Part shown: positions 9,183 through 23,081 of the stretch, one piece after another | How positions within the stretch are numbered: position 1 is the first letter of the stretch | Layout of the letters: each line of letters begins with the position of its first letter | Assembly (NCBI RefSeq): GCF_016863195.1 | Contig: NZ_BOOK01000039.1 | Location: 1 to 64,000, forward strand | Direction of reading: 5' to 3' | DNA length: 64,000 nt | DNA from: Paraplanobispora takensis | GTDB taxonomy: Bacteria > Actinomycetota > Actinomycetes > Streptosporangiales > Streptosporangiaceae | The notes under the pieces: generated by a model | What the model was told of the DNA's origin: nothing | What the model saw: only the letters and a program-made list of their open reading frames with translations | Database searches by the model: none | Program-made: the position numbers and the translations under genes

Positions 9183-10040
9183 ATGAGCGCGCAGATTCTG
9201 GACGGCAAGGCCACCGCAGCGAAGATCAAGGCAGACCTCACGGCGCGGGTGGCCGCGCTGAAGGAGCGGGGGATCACCCCGGGGCTCGGGACGGTCCTGG
9301 TGGGCGACGATCCCGGCAGCCAGATCTATGTCGCGGGCAAGCACCGTGACTGCGCGGAGGTCGGCATCGCCTCCATCCGCAAGGACCTTCCGGCCAACGC
9401 CACCCAGGCGGAGCTCGACGAGGTCATCGACGAGCTGAACGCCTCGCCGGAGTGCACCGGCTACATCGTGCAGCTTCCCCTGCCCCGGCACCTGGACACC
9501 CAGGCGGTCCTGGAGCGCATGGACCCCGCCAAGGACGCCGACGGCCTGCACCCGGTCAACCTGGGGCGCCTGGTCCACATGGTCGACGCCCCGCTGCCCT
9601 GCACCCCGCACGGCATCGTGCTGCTCCTGCAGGAGTACGGTGTGCCGATCAAGGGCGCCGAGGTCGCCGTGGTCGGCCGCGGCATCACCGTGGGCCGCTC
9701 GCTCGGCCTGCTGCTGACCCGCCGCACCGAGAACGCCACCGTGACCCTCTGCCACACCGGCACCCAGGACCTGGCGGCCCACACCCGGCGCGCCGACATC
9801 GTGGTCGCCGCCGCGGGCGTCCCGCACCTGATCACGGCGGACATGGTCAAGCCCGGCGCGGCCGTGCTCGACGTCGGCGTCTCCCGGGTCGACGGCAAGA
9901 TCGCCGGTGACGTCGCCCCCGACGTCAGGGACGTCGCGGGCTTCTTCTCGCCCAACCCCGGCGGCGTGGGCCCGATGACCCGGGCCCTGCTGCTGGCGAA
10001 CGTGGTCGAAGCAGCGGAGAAGGCCGCCGGCAGGGCCTGA
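9183..10040 (+). CDS. folD: Methylenetetrahydrofolate dehydrogenase / cyclohydrolase
   Basis: 285 residues, ATG start. This bifunctional NADP-dependent enzyme interconverts 5,10-methylene-, methenyl- and 10-formyl-tetrahydrofolate. Motifs seen are the substrate-site YVAGKHRDC with its conserved Lys, [11 protein letters not shown], the DGLHP turn, [10 protein letters not shown] for the dinucleotide, and NPGGVGPMT near the end. The Ser commonly found in GRSxxVGxP is replaced here by Gly in [11 protein letters not shown], a variation seen in other actinobacteria. Formyl-folate from this enzyme feeds PurN and PurH just upstream. Its stop lies one base from the stop of the convergent FHA regulator. 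Confidence 0.96.
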   Translation: MSAQILDGKATAAKIKADLTARVAALKERGITPGLGTVLVGDDPGSQIYVAGKHRDCAEVGIASIRKDLPANATQAELDEVIDELNASPECTGYIVQLPLPRHLDTQAVLERMDPAKDADGLHPVNLGRLVHMVDAPLPCTPHGIVLLLQEYGVPIKGAEVAVVGRGITVGRSLGLLLTRRTENATVTLCHTGTQDLAAHTRRADIVVAAAGVPHLITADMVKPGAAVLDVGVSRVDGKIAGDVAPDVRDVAGFFSPNPGGVGPMTRALLLANVVEAAEKAAGRA

Positions 10041-10041
10041 C

Positions 10042-10698
10042 TCAGGACGCCCGGCGGCTGCCGACCGTGGTCGTGGCCGGTGACGACTCCGGGGTACCGG
10101 TCGCGCGCTGCGACGGCACCACCGGGGTCGGCCTGACCAGGCCCAGGGCGACGACCTCGTTGGCCAGTCTGGTGCGCCGGTTGGTGCCCTCCGGGATCCG
10201 GAACTTCTGATAGAGCCGCAGCAGATGCTGCTTGACCGCGGCCTCGGTCACCACCAGGTCGTCGGCTATCTCGCGCGCGGTGGCCGGCGCGACGAACGCC
10301 TCGTCCGACAGCGCGGGACGGCACAGCGACGTCAGGACGTCGACCTCCCGTCTGGTCAGCTCCGGTGCCGCGGCGCGGCGGAGCTCGACCTCGGGGGCGA
10401 AGTCCTCGCGGGGGACGCCGCCGATCCTGCCGCGAGCGGCACCGAAGGAGACGACGTCGCCGTCGTCAAGGACCCTCCGGGCGATCGGCCTGCCGTTCAC
10501 CCGCGTGCCGTTGCGGGACAGGCCCAGATCAACGACGTACAGGTAGGGTCCGCGCCTGACGAATTCCGCGTGCAGCCGGGACACACTCGGATCGGTGAGC
10601 CGGATGTCCACTCCCCGGCCTCGCCCGATCGTTGTGATCTCGGGGCGCAACGGGACCACCTCACCGGTGTCCTCGATGCGTATGAACGGCCCCTCCAC
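10042..10698 (-). CDS. FHA-domain protein with a C-terminal helix-turn-helix
   Basis: 218 residues from a GTG with GGGGAGGAA upstream. The N-terminal FHA domain (about residues 20-75) shows all core contacts for phosphothreonine binding: TIGRGRGVDIRL, SRLHAEF and LSRNGTRVNG. The middle (about residues 113-165) resembles a LuxR/GerE-type helix-turn-helix, with LTRREVDVL at the start and EAAVKQHLLRLYQKF as recognition region. The C-terminal tail is Ser/Thr/Pro-rich. The protein could therefore read out a Ser/Thr kinase signal and bind DNA; this is inferred from the domains. It is convergent with folD, separated by one base, and divergent from the citrate synthase gene. Confidence 0.88.
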   Translation of the reverse strand: MEGPFIRIEDTGEVVPLRPEITTIGRGRGVDIRLTDPSVSRLHAEFVRRGPYLYVVDLGLSRNGTRVNGRPIARRVLDDGDVVSFGAARGRIGGVPREDFAPEVELRRAAAPELTRREVDVLTSLCRPALSDEAFVAPATAREIADDLVVTEAAVKQHLLRLYQKFRIPEGTNRRTRLANEVVALGLVRPTPVVPSQRATGTPESSPATTTVGSRRAS

Positions 10699-10879
10699 GG
10701 CAGTTCCTCCCCAGGTAGCCCGCCGTAACTATTACTACAGCTCCGGCTTACCCAAACGAGGGGATGCGGAATCGCCTTTGCCAGAAGCAGAATCCTTCGT
10801 GAAATTGGTCTGGACCTCTCGGGGAGGTTTCCGCTGCTCACGGGTAGACTTCGGGCGAAGATAAGCGGAGGAAACACTC

Positions 10880-12001
10880 ATGGCGGACAAGCCCACCAAA
10901 GGCCTCGCCGATGTCGTGGCCGCGTCCACAGCGCTCAGCGACATCGACGGTCAGGCCGGTCGCCTCTTCTATCGTGGGTACGACATCCACGACCTGGCCG
11001 GCCGCACCACCTTCGAAGAGACCGCTCACCTGCTGCAGTGCGGCAAACTCCCGAACCGGGAGCAGCTGAACGCCTACGGGGCTGAGCTCGTCCGGGGCCG
11101 CACCCTCGGCGCCCTCGTCGAGGCGAACATCCCCGAGATCGCGGAGAAGCAGGCGCCCATGGAGGCGCTGCGCACGCTGGTCTCCCTGGCCGCGGCCGAC
11201 GATCCCGACAAGGACTCCAACAGCCCCGAGGCGAACCTGCGCAAGGCCGCCAGGCTGACCGCGCAGCAGCCGCTCCTCGTGGCCCGCTACCACGGGGCCA
11301 GGACCGGGACCACGGTGCCCGACCCCGATCCCGAGCTGAGCATCGCGGCCAACTTCCTTCTGCAGATCACCGGCCGCCCCGCGGACTCCCGCGCCGTCGG
11401 GATCTTCGACGCCTGCCTGGTCCTGCACGCCGACCACACGATGAACGCCTCGACGTTCGCCGCCCGCGTCTGCGCCGCGACCCTGTCGGACATGCACTCG
11501 GCCGTCGTCGCCGCGATCGGCACGCTGAAGGGCCCGCTCCACGGCGGCGCCAACGAGCAGGTCATGCGCACCCTGGAGTCGCTCGACCCGAGCGGCGTGG
11601 CCCAGGCCGTACGGGACAAGCTCGCCGCCGGTGAGAAGATCATGGGCTTCGGGCACCGGGTCTACAAGACCGAGGACCCCCGCGCCACGCACCTGCGCCG
11701 GATGTCGCAGGAACTCGCGGAGGCCTCGGGCGACGACACCTATTACCGGATGTCCAAGGAGATGGAGGAGGTCGTCTTCGAGACGAAGGGCCTCTATCCC
11801 AACGTGGACTTCTACGCCGCGACGGTCTACCACTACCTCGGCATCCCGACCGACCTGTTCACGCCGGTGTTCTCGGTCAGCCGCATGTCGGGATGGACCG
11901 CGCACGTCATCGAGCAGCACGCCGACAACCGCCTGATCCGCCCGGACAGCGAGTACATCGGCGAACGCGACCAGAAGTGGAAGTCGATCGACGAGCGGTG
12001 A
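10880..12001 (+). CDS. Citrate synthase, short (type II-like) form
   Basis: 373 residues, ATG with GGAGGAAA upstream. It condenses oxaloacetate with acetyl-CoA. The catalytic set is present: His in LHADHTMN, His in GFGHRVYK, and Asp in YPNVDFYAA, as well as GPLHGGANE. The length of about 370 residues is that of the small dimeric enzymes (Bacillus CitZ, 2-methylcitrate synthase PrpC). A 2-methylcitrate synthase role cannot be excluded from sequence, but no other methylcitrate genes are near, while icd, mdh and sucCD are, so citrate synthase is favoured. Its stop codon overlaps the GTG of the next small gene (GTGA), a sign of coupled translation. Confidence 0.93.
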   Translation: MADKPTKGLADVVAASTALSDIDGQAGRLFYRGYDIHDLAGRTTFEETAHLLQCGKLPNREQLNAYGAELVRGRTLGALVEANIPEIAEKQAPMEALRTLVSLAAADDPDKDSNSPEANLRKAARLTAQQPLLVARYHGARTGTTVPDPDPELSIAANFLLQITGRPADSRAVGIFDACLVLHADHTMNASTFAARVCAATLSDMHSAVVAAIGTLKGPLHGGANEQVMRTLESLDPSGVAQAVRDKLAAGEKIMGFGHRVYKTEDPRATHLRRMSQELAEASGDDTYYRMSKEMEEVVFETKGLYPNVDFYAATVYHYLGIPTDLFTPVFSVSRMSGWTAHVIEQHADNRLIRPDSEYIGERDQKWKSIDER

Positions 12002-12267
12002 GCACGATTGAAGAGCGCTGGGGACCGTACCCGCTGATCCTGGTGGGTGCGGTCCTCGCCGTGGCGTACGCGGCACTCGTGGACCCCTACTGGGGTGGTT
12101 TCGCGCTCGGCGCCGTCATCGCGCTGGGCGCCGTCGTACGGCTGGCCGGGGGTGGGCGGCTGGCCGTGCGGAAGAAGGCGACAGACGTCGTCACACTCGG
12201 TGTTCTCGGCCTGGCGCTCATGGCGGGCGCCCTCGTCCTCGAATACTCGGAGCTCATGCCGTTCTGA
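11998..12267 (+). CDS. DUF3017 family small membrane protein
   Basis: 89 residues from a GTG at 11998 that overlaps the citrate synthase stop by four bases. Three hydrophobic segments (about residues 12-27, 30-47 and 62-80) make it an integral membrane protein with very short loops, and a basic patch RLAVRKKATD lies before the last helix. In Streptomyces a DUF3017 protein of this kind sits in the folD-mdh neighbourhood, in line with the context here. The function is unknown. A longer frame in the same register extends upstream into the citrate synthase gene and is an artefact of high GC. Confidence 0.8.
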   Translation: MSTIEERWGPYPLILVGAVLAVAYAALVDPYWGGFALGAVIALGAVVRLAGGGRLAVRKKATDVVTLGVLGLALMAGALVLEYSELMPF

Positions 12268-12300
12268 GCACCGTACCGCCATGAGTCGGATGACCGGGTG

Positions 12301-12317
12301 GCCCGCGAACCGCGGGC
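12301..12317 (+). terminator. Hairpin after the citrate synthase operon
   Basis: 7-bp stem GCCCGCG / CGCGGGC with loop AAC, 33 bases after the DUF3017 stop and about 80 bases before icd. Confidence 0.5.
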
Positions 12318-12397
12318 GCCCGTCCGATAGCCTCAACGGTCAGTGAGCCTCAAAAGGACTGTCTGGCCAGTGTTCGTTCAGAAGGGGAACCACACGC

Positions 12398-13612
12398 ATG
12401 CCCAAGATCAAGGTAGAGGGTCCCGTCGTCGAGCTTGACGGCGACGAGATGACCCGGATCATCTGGCAGTTCATCAAGGACCAGCTGATCCTTCCCTACC
12501 TCGACGTCGACCTGAAGTACTACGACCTCGGCATCGAGCACCGCGACGCCACCGACGACCAGGTGACGATCGACGCGGCCAACGCGATCAAGCAGTACGG
12601 CGTCGGCGTCAAGTGCGCCACCATCACTCCGGACGAGGCGCGTGTCGAGGAGTTCGGCCTCAAGAAGATGTGGAAGTCCCCGAACGGGACCATCCGTAAC
12701 ATCCTCGGCGGCGTCATCTTCCGCGAGCCGATCATCATGTCCAACGTGCCGCGGCTCGTGCCCGGCTGGACCAAGCCGATCGTCGTCGGCCGCCACGCCT
12801 TCGGCGACCAGTACCGCGCCACCGACCTGAAGGTGCCGGGCGAGGGCACGCTGACCCTCACCTTCGCCCCGAAGGACGGCTCGGAGCCGATCGAGCTGGA
12901 CGTCTACGACTTCCCGGGCGGCGGCGTCGCCATGGCGATGTACAACCTGGACGAGTCCATCCGCGACTTCGCCCGCGCCTCCATGCGGTACGGCCTGGCC
13001 CGCAACTACCCGGTCTACCTCTCCACGAAGAACACGATCCTGAAGGCCTACGACGGCCGCTTCAAGGACATCTTCGCCGAGGTCTACGAGACCGAGTTCA
13101 AGAAGGACTTCGAGGACGCCGGCATCTCCTACGAGCACCGCCTGATCGACGACATGGTCGCCGCGGCGCTCAAGTGGGAGGGCGGCTACGTCTGGGCCTG
13201 CAAGAACTACGACGGCGACGTCCAGTCCGACACCGTCGCGCAGGGCTTCGGCTCGCTGGGCCTGATGACCTCCGTCCTGATGACCCCCGACGGCCGCACC
13301 GTCGAGGCCGAGGCCGCCCACGGCACGGTGACCCGTCACTACCGTGAGCACCAGAAGGGCAACCCCACCTCCACCAACCCGATCGCCTCGATCTTCGCGT
13401 GGACCCGGGGCCTGCAGCACCGCGGCAAGCTCGACAACACCCCCGCGGTGATCGACTTCGCCGAGAAGCTGGAGCAGGTCTGCATCGAGACCGTCGAGGG
13501 CGGTCAGATGACCAAGGACCTCGCCCTGCTCGTCGGCGGCGACGCCAAGTGGCTGACCACCCAGGACTTCCTGGCGGCCCTGGACGAGAACCTCAAGAAG
13601 AAGATGGCCTGA
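12398..13612 (+). CDS. icd: NADP-dependent isocitrate dehydrogenase, homodimeric eukaryote-like type
   Basis: 404 residues; the ATG follows AAGGGGAA. The sequence belongs to the eukaryote-like homodimeric NADP enzymes (type II), not to the E. coli type or the large monomeric type found in many actinobacteria. Evidence includes the start [35 protein letters not shown], the substrate-site [12 protein letters not shown], and [28 protein letters not shown] with the metal-binding aspartates. It converts isocitrate to 2-oxoglutarate and CO2 with NADPH production. It is monocistronic here, with its own strong terminator and a leader of about 80 bases after the previous hairpin. Confidence 0.97.
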   Translation: MPKIKVEGPVVELDGDEMTRIIWQFIKDQLILPYLDVDLKYYDLGIEHRDATDDQVTIDAANAIKQYGVGVKCATITPDEARVEEFGLKKMWKSPNGTIRNILGGVIFREPIIMSNVPRLVPGWTKPIVVGRHAFGDQYRATDLKVPGEGTLTLTFAPKDGSEPIELDVYDFPGGGVAMAMYNLDESIRDFARASMRYGLARNYPVYLSTKNTILKAYDGRFKDIFAEVYETEFKKDFEDAGISYEHRLIDDMVAAALKWEGGYVWACKNYDGDVQSDTVAQGFGSLGLMTSVLMTPDGRTVEAEAAHGTVTRHYREHQKGNPTSTNPIASIFAWTRGLQHRGKLDNTPAVIDFAEKLEQVCIETVEGGQMTKDLALLVGGDAKWLTTQDFLAALDENLKKKMA

Positions 13613-13622
13613 CCGCCGCCTT

Positions 13623-13654
13623 CGAAGGGCCGCTCCACGAGGGGCGGCCCTTCG
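13623..13654 (+). terminator. Terminator of icd
   Basis: Perfect 11-bp stem CGAAGGGCCGC / GCGGCCCTTCG with a 10-base loop, followed by CTTTTC. It is one of the few hairpins in the window with a T-tract, 10 bases after the icd stop. Confidence 0.9.
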
Positions 13655-13699
13655 CTTTTCCCACCCGGCGTCCCCGCTTGCCCGCGGGGCTTGCCGCGG

Positions 13700-15301
13700 T
13701 CATCGCGCGGTGAGGGCGCCCAGGGCGATCCGGTCGGCCGCGGGCAGGTCCGGCAGGCGGCGGTACTGCCCGCTGACCGCGTGGATCCGGTACAGGCCGG
13801 CGGTGTCCCCGCCGGTCAGCGCGATGACGACCTCCCGGGTGTTCAGCCAGCCGACGACCTCGCCGGTGACGCCCGAGCCGGACGAGGGCAGCGGCAGGCG
13901 CTTGAAGACCCGCCGCGCGGTGGCGTCGACGATGTGGAGGACGCCCTCGCCCCCGGTGTCCCCCTGCGCGACGGCGGCGGCGTACCGGCCGCTGGGGGAG
14001 TCCTTCCAGGCGGGATAGCGGGTGCGGAGCCAGTCGGCGGCCTCCTCCGCGGGCGTCCGGTCACCCGGGGCCGGGCGGCTGGCCGACCCGGTGGCGAAGT
14101 CGGTCCGCAGCCGGCCGGTGGCCAGGTCCACGGTGAAGCGGCGGCCGTCCCCGGAGACGCTGACGGACGGGCCGCGCTCGACGTCGGCGGGGGTGAGCGC
14201 GGGTGACAGGTACCTCCTGGTCCCGGTCGTCAGGTCGTGGGCGACGTATCGGAGGTCCGCCGCGCTCAGGTAGGCCACGCGGTGGCCGTCGCGGCTGATG
14301 ACCGGGCTGAGCGTGCGGTGGGCGCCGTCGCCGTACTCCAGGCTCTGGACCGCGTCGGGGACGTTCAGCGTGGTCTCGCCGGGCCCGCCGGACGCCTGCC
14401 CCCGCTCGCCCCCGGCGGCCAGCTTCAGCGTCCAGCCCGCGCACAGGACCTTCCCGGCCCAGGGCGTCCCGGGGCGCGCACCGCACTCGCCGGGGACGGC
14501 GTAGCGGATCACGGAGGAGGTGCGGGGCGCCCGCCAGGGCGCGGGGGACGTCTCGGCGGAGACGGGCGTCTCCGGGGACGCCGTGGAGGAGCCGGAGGGC
14601 TCCGGCGACGCCGACGCTGCGGGGGAGGCCGAGGGGTCCGTGGAGCCGGTGGAGTCCACCGTCGTCCCGGCCGCCGCGGGCGAGGTCGTCGCCTGGGACT
14701 GCGGGGCCTTCTCGCCCAGGGCCAGGGCGGAGGTCCACGTCTGTCCCTGCGGGGTCAGGGTCACGATGAACCCGGCCATCGCCAGTACGGCGAGCGCCGT
14801 CAGCAGGGCCCTGCGGCGGCCGCGGCGGCGCAGGGTCTTGAAGGAGCGCTCGGACAGGTCCGGCACGGAGGCCTCGCCCGCCTGCGTGGCGAACCTGTTG
14901 GTCAGCCGCTGCCGGTCGCCCTTGGTCAGGGTGGTCAGCGCCTCGGTGACCTCCGCCTCCACCGTCTCGACGGGCAGATCGAGGATGTCGGCCATCTCGG
15001 CGGGGGTCCTGCCGTTGTGGAGGCAGGCGACGACGACGAGGCGGCGCCGGGCCGGGAGCCGTACCAGGGCGGTGGGTCCCGCGGCGGCGGGCCGCCGCAG
15101 GAAGGCGTGGTAGAGCGTGACGTAGGCGTGCTGGGTGGGGTTCTCCCACGCGGTGGGGGGCCAGGCCTGGCCGACCGTGCGGAAGGCTCTCAGGACGAGG
15201 CGGATGGCCTGGTCGTGGCTGCCGGTCAGGAGCAGGGCGGTGCCCACGAGGGAACGCTGATCGCGTTGGACGAACTCGCGAAAACCGGTGTATCGCCGCA
15301 T
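13700..15301 (-). CDS. Membrane-anchored protein with a degenerate ECF-sigma-like head and an extracellular sensor-like domain
   Basis: 533 residues from an ATG at 15301 (MRRYTGFREFV), preceded by GGAGCAAGG; an open frame further upstream has no ribosome site. Residues 6-68 resemble region 2 of SigE-family sigma factors (YTGFREFV, TALLLTGSHDQA), but the usual acidic DAEDLVQ-type segment reads DQAIRLVLRAF. Residues 86-124 resemble region 4 (RRRLVVVACLHNGRTPAEMAD). After an Arg-rich stretch comes one transmembrane helix (165-183), a Ser/Thr/Pro/Ala-rich linker to about 290, and a C-terminal domain of about 240 residues with WD40/TolB-like repeats (VISRDGHRVAYLS, VSVSGDGRRFTV, SPSGRYAAAV). This suggests a cytoplasmic regulator tied to an external beta-propeller-like sensor. 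It is divergent from the kinase at 15549, with 247 bases between starts. Confidence 0.82.
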   Translation of the reverse strand: MRRYTGFREFVQRDQRSLVGTALLLTGSHDQAIRLVLRAFRTVGQAWPPTAWENPTQHAYVTLYHAFLRRPAAAGPTALVRLPARRRLVVVACLHNGRTPAEMADILDLPVETVEAEVTEALTTLTKGDRQRLTNRFATQAGEASVPDLSERSFKTLRRRGRRRALLTALAVLAMAGFIVTLTPQGQTWTSALALGEKAPQSQATTSPAAAGTTVDSTGSTDPSASPAASASPEPSGSSTASPETPVSAETSPAPWRAPRTSSVIRYAVPGECGARPGTPWAGKVLCAGWTLKLAAGGERGQASGGPGETTLNVPDAVQSLEYGDGAHRTLSPVISRDGHRVAYLSAADLRYVAHDLTTGTRRYLSPALTPADVERGPSVSVSGDGRRFTVDLATGRLRTDFATGSASRPAPGDRTPAEEAADWLRTRYPAWKDSPSGRYAAAVAQGDTGGEGVLHIVDATARRVFKRLPLPSSGSGVTGEVVGWLNTREVVIALTGGDTAGLYRIHAVSGQYRRLPDLPAADRIALGALTAR

Positions 15302-15548
15302 GGGGGCCTTGCTCCGCTGTGGTCGGGGATCTCCAACGGTAGCGATCCAAGCAGTTGTATCGCCAAATCGTGGAGATTGTCGGGAATTAGCACGGTCAGT
15401 GTGCCACGTGTGACCAGTGGGTCCGGTGAGGACCGGGGGAGCGCGTAAAGGGATAAACAGGGTCACGTCGGGGTAACACGTAGGGCTGCGCCATCCCCTG
15501 GTCGTAAAGTTTGGCTCGACGAGGATCGACGAGAGCGTGGGGACCGAG

Positions 15549-17895
<2,347 letters not shown>

Positions 17896-17909
<14 letters not shown>

Positions 17910-18420
17910 CCCGCTCGATCTCCTCGGCGGTCTCCGCGGCCCAGTCACGCATCATCCGCGTGTGGCGCAGGCCCAGGTCCAGGGCGTACCGGCCGAAGCC
18001 GGCGGTGCGCGGCCGGCTGGGCCTGCGCTCGATCTCCTCCAATACGGCGAGTTTGGCCTCGCATTCCCTGACCGTCTCGCGGAGCACCTCCAGGGCCTCC
18101 TCCGGCTTCAGGGTGGGCAGCAGGAAGGCGCGCAGCGTCTTCTCGTCGCGGGCCGAGCGGGCCGGCCCCGTCGTCAGCATCCACTCGCGGATCGTCCGCG
18201 AGCCCTCTTCGGTGATCGTGTAGGTCTTGCGCCCGCGCGGGCCCTCCTCCTCGACCGTCACCAGGCCGTCGGCGGCCAGTTTGTTGAGCTCGGGATAGAT
18301 CTGGCTGTGCCGCGCCTGCCAGGCGTGGTTGATCGTGCTCTCGAAGAGCTTGGTGAGGTCGTAGCCGCTCGCCGGGCCCGAGACGGACAGCAGGCCGAGG
18401 AGCGCCATGCGCAGGGACAT
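17896..18420 (-). CDS. PadR-family transcriptional repressor
   Basis: 174 residues from an ATG at 18420 (MSLRMALLGLLSVSG). Residues 1-85 are the PadR winged helix with the signature GPASGYDLTKLFE, HSQIYPELNKLAADGLVTVEE and RKTYTITEEG. The C-terminal half (about 95-170) is the Vir-type helical dimerisation domain. PadR proteins usually repress a divergent transporter gene until a toxic compound binds. Here a drug-efflux pump starts 56 bases away on the other strand, and a PadR-like operator lies in between. No Shine-Dalgarno sequence is seen before the start. The gene end overlaps the convergent kinase gene by 14 bases. Confidence 0.93.
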
Positions 18421-18440
18421 GCCCACATCATATATCCGGA

Positions 18441-20952
<2,512 letters not shown>

Positions 20953-21037
20953 GCGGAGCCTCCCGCACCTGAGGAGCACCTCGGACCGCGAGCGCCCGGC
21001 CACGTCCGGCCGGCGCCCGCACGGCTGATCCGAGCGC

Positions 21038-21075
21038 CGCGAGAGCCCCGGACCCGCGGGTCCGGGGCTCTCGCG
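21038..21075 (+). terminator. Terminator of mdh
   Basis: Perfect 17-bp stem CGCGAGAGCCCCGGACC / GGTCCGGGGCTCTCGCG with loop CGCG, 86 bases after the mdh stop. Confidence 0.85.
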
Positions 21076-21158
21076 CGTCCCGGCGAAGACGCGGCGTGTC
21101 GGTCGGCCGCGCGGGCGTGATCTGCGCGTTCAATCGTCACTGATGGTCGGGGGAATCG

Positions 21159-21983
21159 GTGTTCAACACGTATGCTGCGGCGCGGGTCGTCGCTGGAGTG
21201 GTCAGTCTCGTCCTCGCCGGATCGCCCGGTACGGCGGTGGCGGAGCCCGCGGGCCCGAACTGGGGCGGAGCGGACCTGTCGGTGCGGATACGGGTCTCGC
21301 CGGGCCGGGCCCAGCCGGGGCAGCCGCTGAGCTACCGGGTGAAGGTCCATAACGCGGGTCCGGGCGAGGCGGTGCTCCCGGTGCTCACCGTCCGGATCCC
21401 GGCCGGGGTGGAGATCCTCGGCACCGACGTGGCCGAGTGCGTGCCGGGCGCGACCGGGGGAGAGGTGGTCTGCGCCTCGCGGGCGGACGTGCCGCCCGGC
21501 GGCAGCGGCGCGGTGACGATCACCGGCATGGTCCGCCCCGCCGCCCGCGGACCGCTGGCGGCGGTCGCCACGATCTCCTCCGAGGTGGTGGACGACAACG
21601 TCGTCAACGACTCGGCGCGGACGCTGACCCCGGTGGACGAGGGCGCCGACCTGGCGATCCGGCCGGCGGGCAGGTTCCGGATCGGCCGGACGGTCACGAT
21701 GGCCGCGGTCGTGCGCAACCGGGGGCCGCGGATCGTCCGCGACGCCCTGGTCTTCTTCCAGGCCAGGCGGGCGCGCTTCCTGTCGGCGCGGGGCGCCCGC
21801 TGCCGTCCCCGGTCCGGCTACGTCGGATGCAGGCTGCGGGCCGTCGCCCCCGGCGGGAGGATCAGGCTCGACCTCGACTTCAGCTCGCCCGGCCGCCCGG
21901 TGCGGGCCAAGGCCTCGGTCCACTCGGCGCGGGTGGGCGACCGCCGTCCCGGCAACAACGTGGCCCGCATGCGGGTGCGCTGA
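21159..21983 (+). CDS. Secreted protein with DUF11-type repeats
   Basis: 274 residues from a GTG preceded by GGGGGA. A signal peptide (about residues 1-28, ending AVA-EP) is followed by two DUF11/CARDB-like beta-sandwich domains. The first runs from about 38 to 140 (ADLSVRIRVSPG, YRVKVHNAGPGEAV, VPPGGSGAVTITG); the second from about 165 to 274 (ADLAIRP, VTMAAVVRNRGPRIV). Cysteines occur as two pairs, one in each domain. Domains of this kind are extracellular adhesive or structural modules. There is no sortase signal or membrane anchor. Its partner is unknown; it is convergent with galE. Confidence 0.82.
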   Translation: MFNTYAAARVVAGVVSLVLAGSPGTAVAEPAGPNWGGADLSVRIRVSPGRAQPGQPLSYRVKVHNAGPGEAVLPVLTVRIPAGVEILGTDVAECVPGATGGEVVCASRADVPPGGSGAVTITGMVRPAARGPLAAVATISSEVVDDNVVNDSARTLTPVDEGADLAIRPAGRFRIGRTVTMAAVVRNRGPRIVRDALVFFQARRARFLSARGARCRPRSGYVGCRLRAVAPGGRIRLDLDFSSPGRPVRAKASVHSARVGDRRPGNNVARMRVR

Positions 21984-22062
21984 GACCGTCGCGATGGCCG
22001 GGCACCGGAGCGCGCCGCGCGGCGCCGTACCGCCCGCCCGGGGGCCGGCGCCGTCCGCGGTG

Positions 22063-23022
22063 TCAGCGGGGCAGGGCGGCCCAGGCGTCGGCGACGATGT
22101 CCCGGACCGACGGGTGCTCCGGCTTCCAGCCGAGCTCGCGCTGGATCCTCTCGGAGGAGGCCACCAGCACCGCCGGGTCCCCCGCGCGGCGCTCGGCGAC
22201 GGTCGCGGGGATCGGGTGGCCGGTGACCTCGCGGCACACCGACAGGATCTCCTGGACCGAGAAGCCGGTGCCGCTGCCCAGGTTGTAGATCCTGTGCTCG
22301 CCCGGCGTGCAGGCCTCCAGCGCCAGCAGGTGGGCCCGCGCCAGATCGGCCACGTGAATGTAGTCGCGCACACATGTCCCGTCGGGAGTCGGGTAGTCCG
22401 TGCCGAACACGTTGACCGACTCGCGCTGCCCGAGCGCCACGGCCAGGACGTTGGGAATCAGATGGGTCTCCACGGTGTGCCGCTCGCGGTAGACCCGGCC
22501 GTCCCCGGCGGTGTGGGCGCCGCCCACGTTGAAGTAGCGCAGGCTCACCGCGGCCAGGCCGTACAGGCCGGCGAACGTGGTGAGCGCGGTGTCGACCGCC
22601 AGCTTGGAGGCGCCGTAGGGGTTGGTCGGGCGGGTCGGGTCGGTCTCCAGGATCGGGGAACGCTCGGGCTCGCCGTACGTCGCCGCGGTGGAGGAGAAGA
22701 CGATCCGGCCGACGCCGGCGGCGCGCATGGCCTCCAGCAGGGCCAGGGTGCCGCCCAGGTTGTGCCCCCAGTAGAGCCCCGGCCTCTGCACGGACTCGCC
22801 GACCAGGGACTTGGCGGCGAAGTGCAGCACGGCGTCCGTCCCCTCCAGCACGGGGGCGGCCTCGGTGATCGAGCCCTCGACGAAGCGTGCTCCCGGCGGC
22901 ACCGCGTCCGCGTGGCCGGTGGAGAGGTCGTCCAGCACGGTGACCTGGTGGCCCGCCTCGACGAGCTGCGCCGCCACGACGCTTCCGATGTAGCCGGCTC
23001 CTCCGGTGACCAGCAGCTTCAC
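22063..23022 (-). CDS. galE: UDP-glucose 4-epimerase
   Basis: 319 residues from a GTG behind GGAGGG. This extended short-chain dehydrogenase interconverts UDP-glucose and UDP-galactose with bound NAD. Motifs are GGAGYIGS at the N-terminus, LDDLSTG, the catalytic Ser and Tyr-x3-Lys ([13 protein letters not shown]), and [18 protein letters not shown]. The C-terminal region binds the UDP-sugar. The length is normal for bacterial GalE. An A+T-rich 60-bp stretch upstream separates it from the divergent CorC-type gene and contains TTGACA on the minus strand at 23086-23091, but no -10 at ideal spacing. It could also feed cell-wall polysaccharide synthesis, since no galK or galT is visible. Confidence 0.95.
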   Translation of the reverse strand: MKLLVTGGAGYIGSVVAAQLVEAGHQVTVLDDLSTGHADAVPPGARFVEGSITEAAPVLEGTDAVLHFAAKSLVGESVQRPGLYWGHNLGGTLALLEAMRAAGVGRIVFSSTAATYGEPERSPILETDPTRPTNPYGASKLAVDTALTTFAGLYGLAAVSLRYFNVGGAHTAGDGRVYRERHTVETHLIPNVLAVALGQRESVNVFGTDYPTPDGTCVRDYIHVADLARAHLLALEACTPGEHRIYNLGSGTGFSVQEILSVCREVTGHPIPATVAERRAGDPAVLVASSERIQRELGWKPEHPSVRDIVADAWAALPR

Positions 23023-23081
23023 GGACCCTCCTGTTTGATTCTGTGGGTAGATGTTTATTTATGTAAGCCTACCGCCAGCAT

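Noticed and set aside
10880-12001. 2-methylcitrate synthase as the identity of the short citrate synthase
   Set aside because: Not excluded by sequence, but there is no methylcitrate dehydratase or methylisocitrate lyase gene nearby, while TCA-cycle genes surround it.
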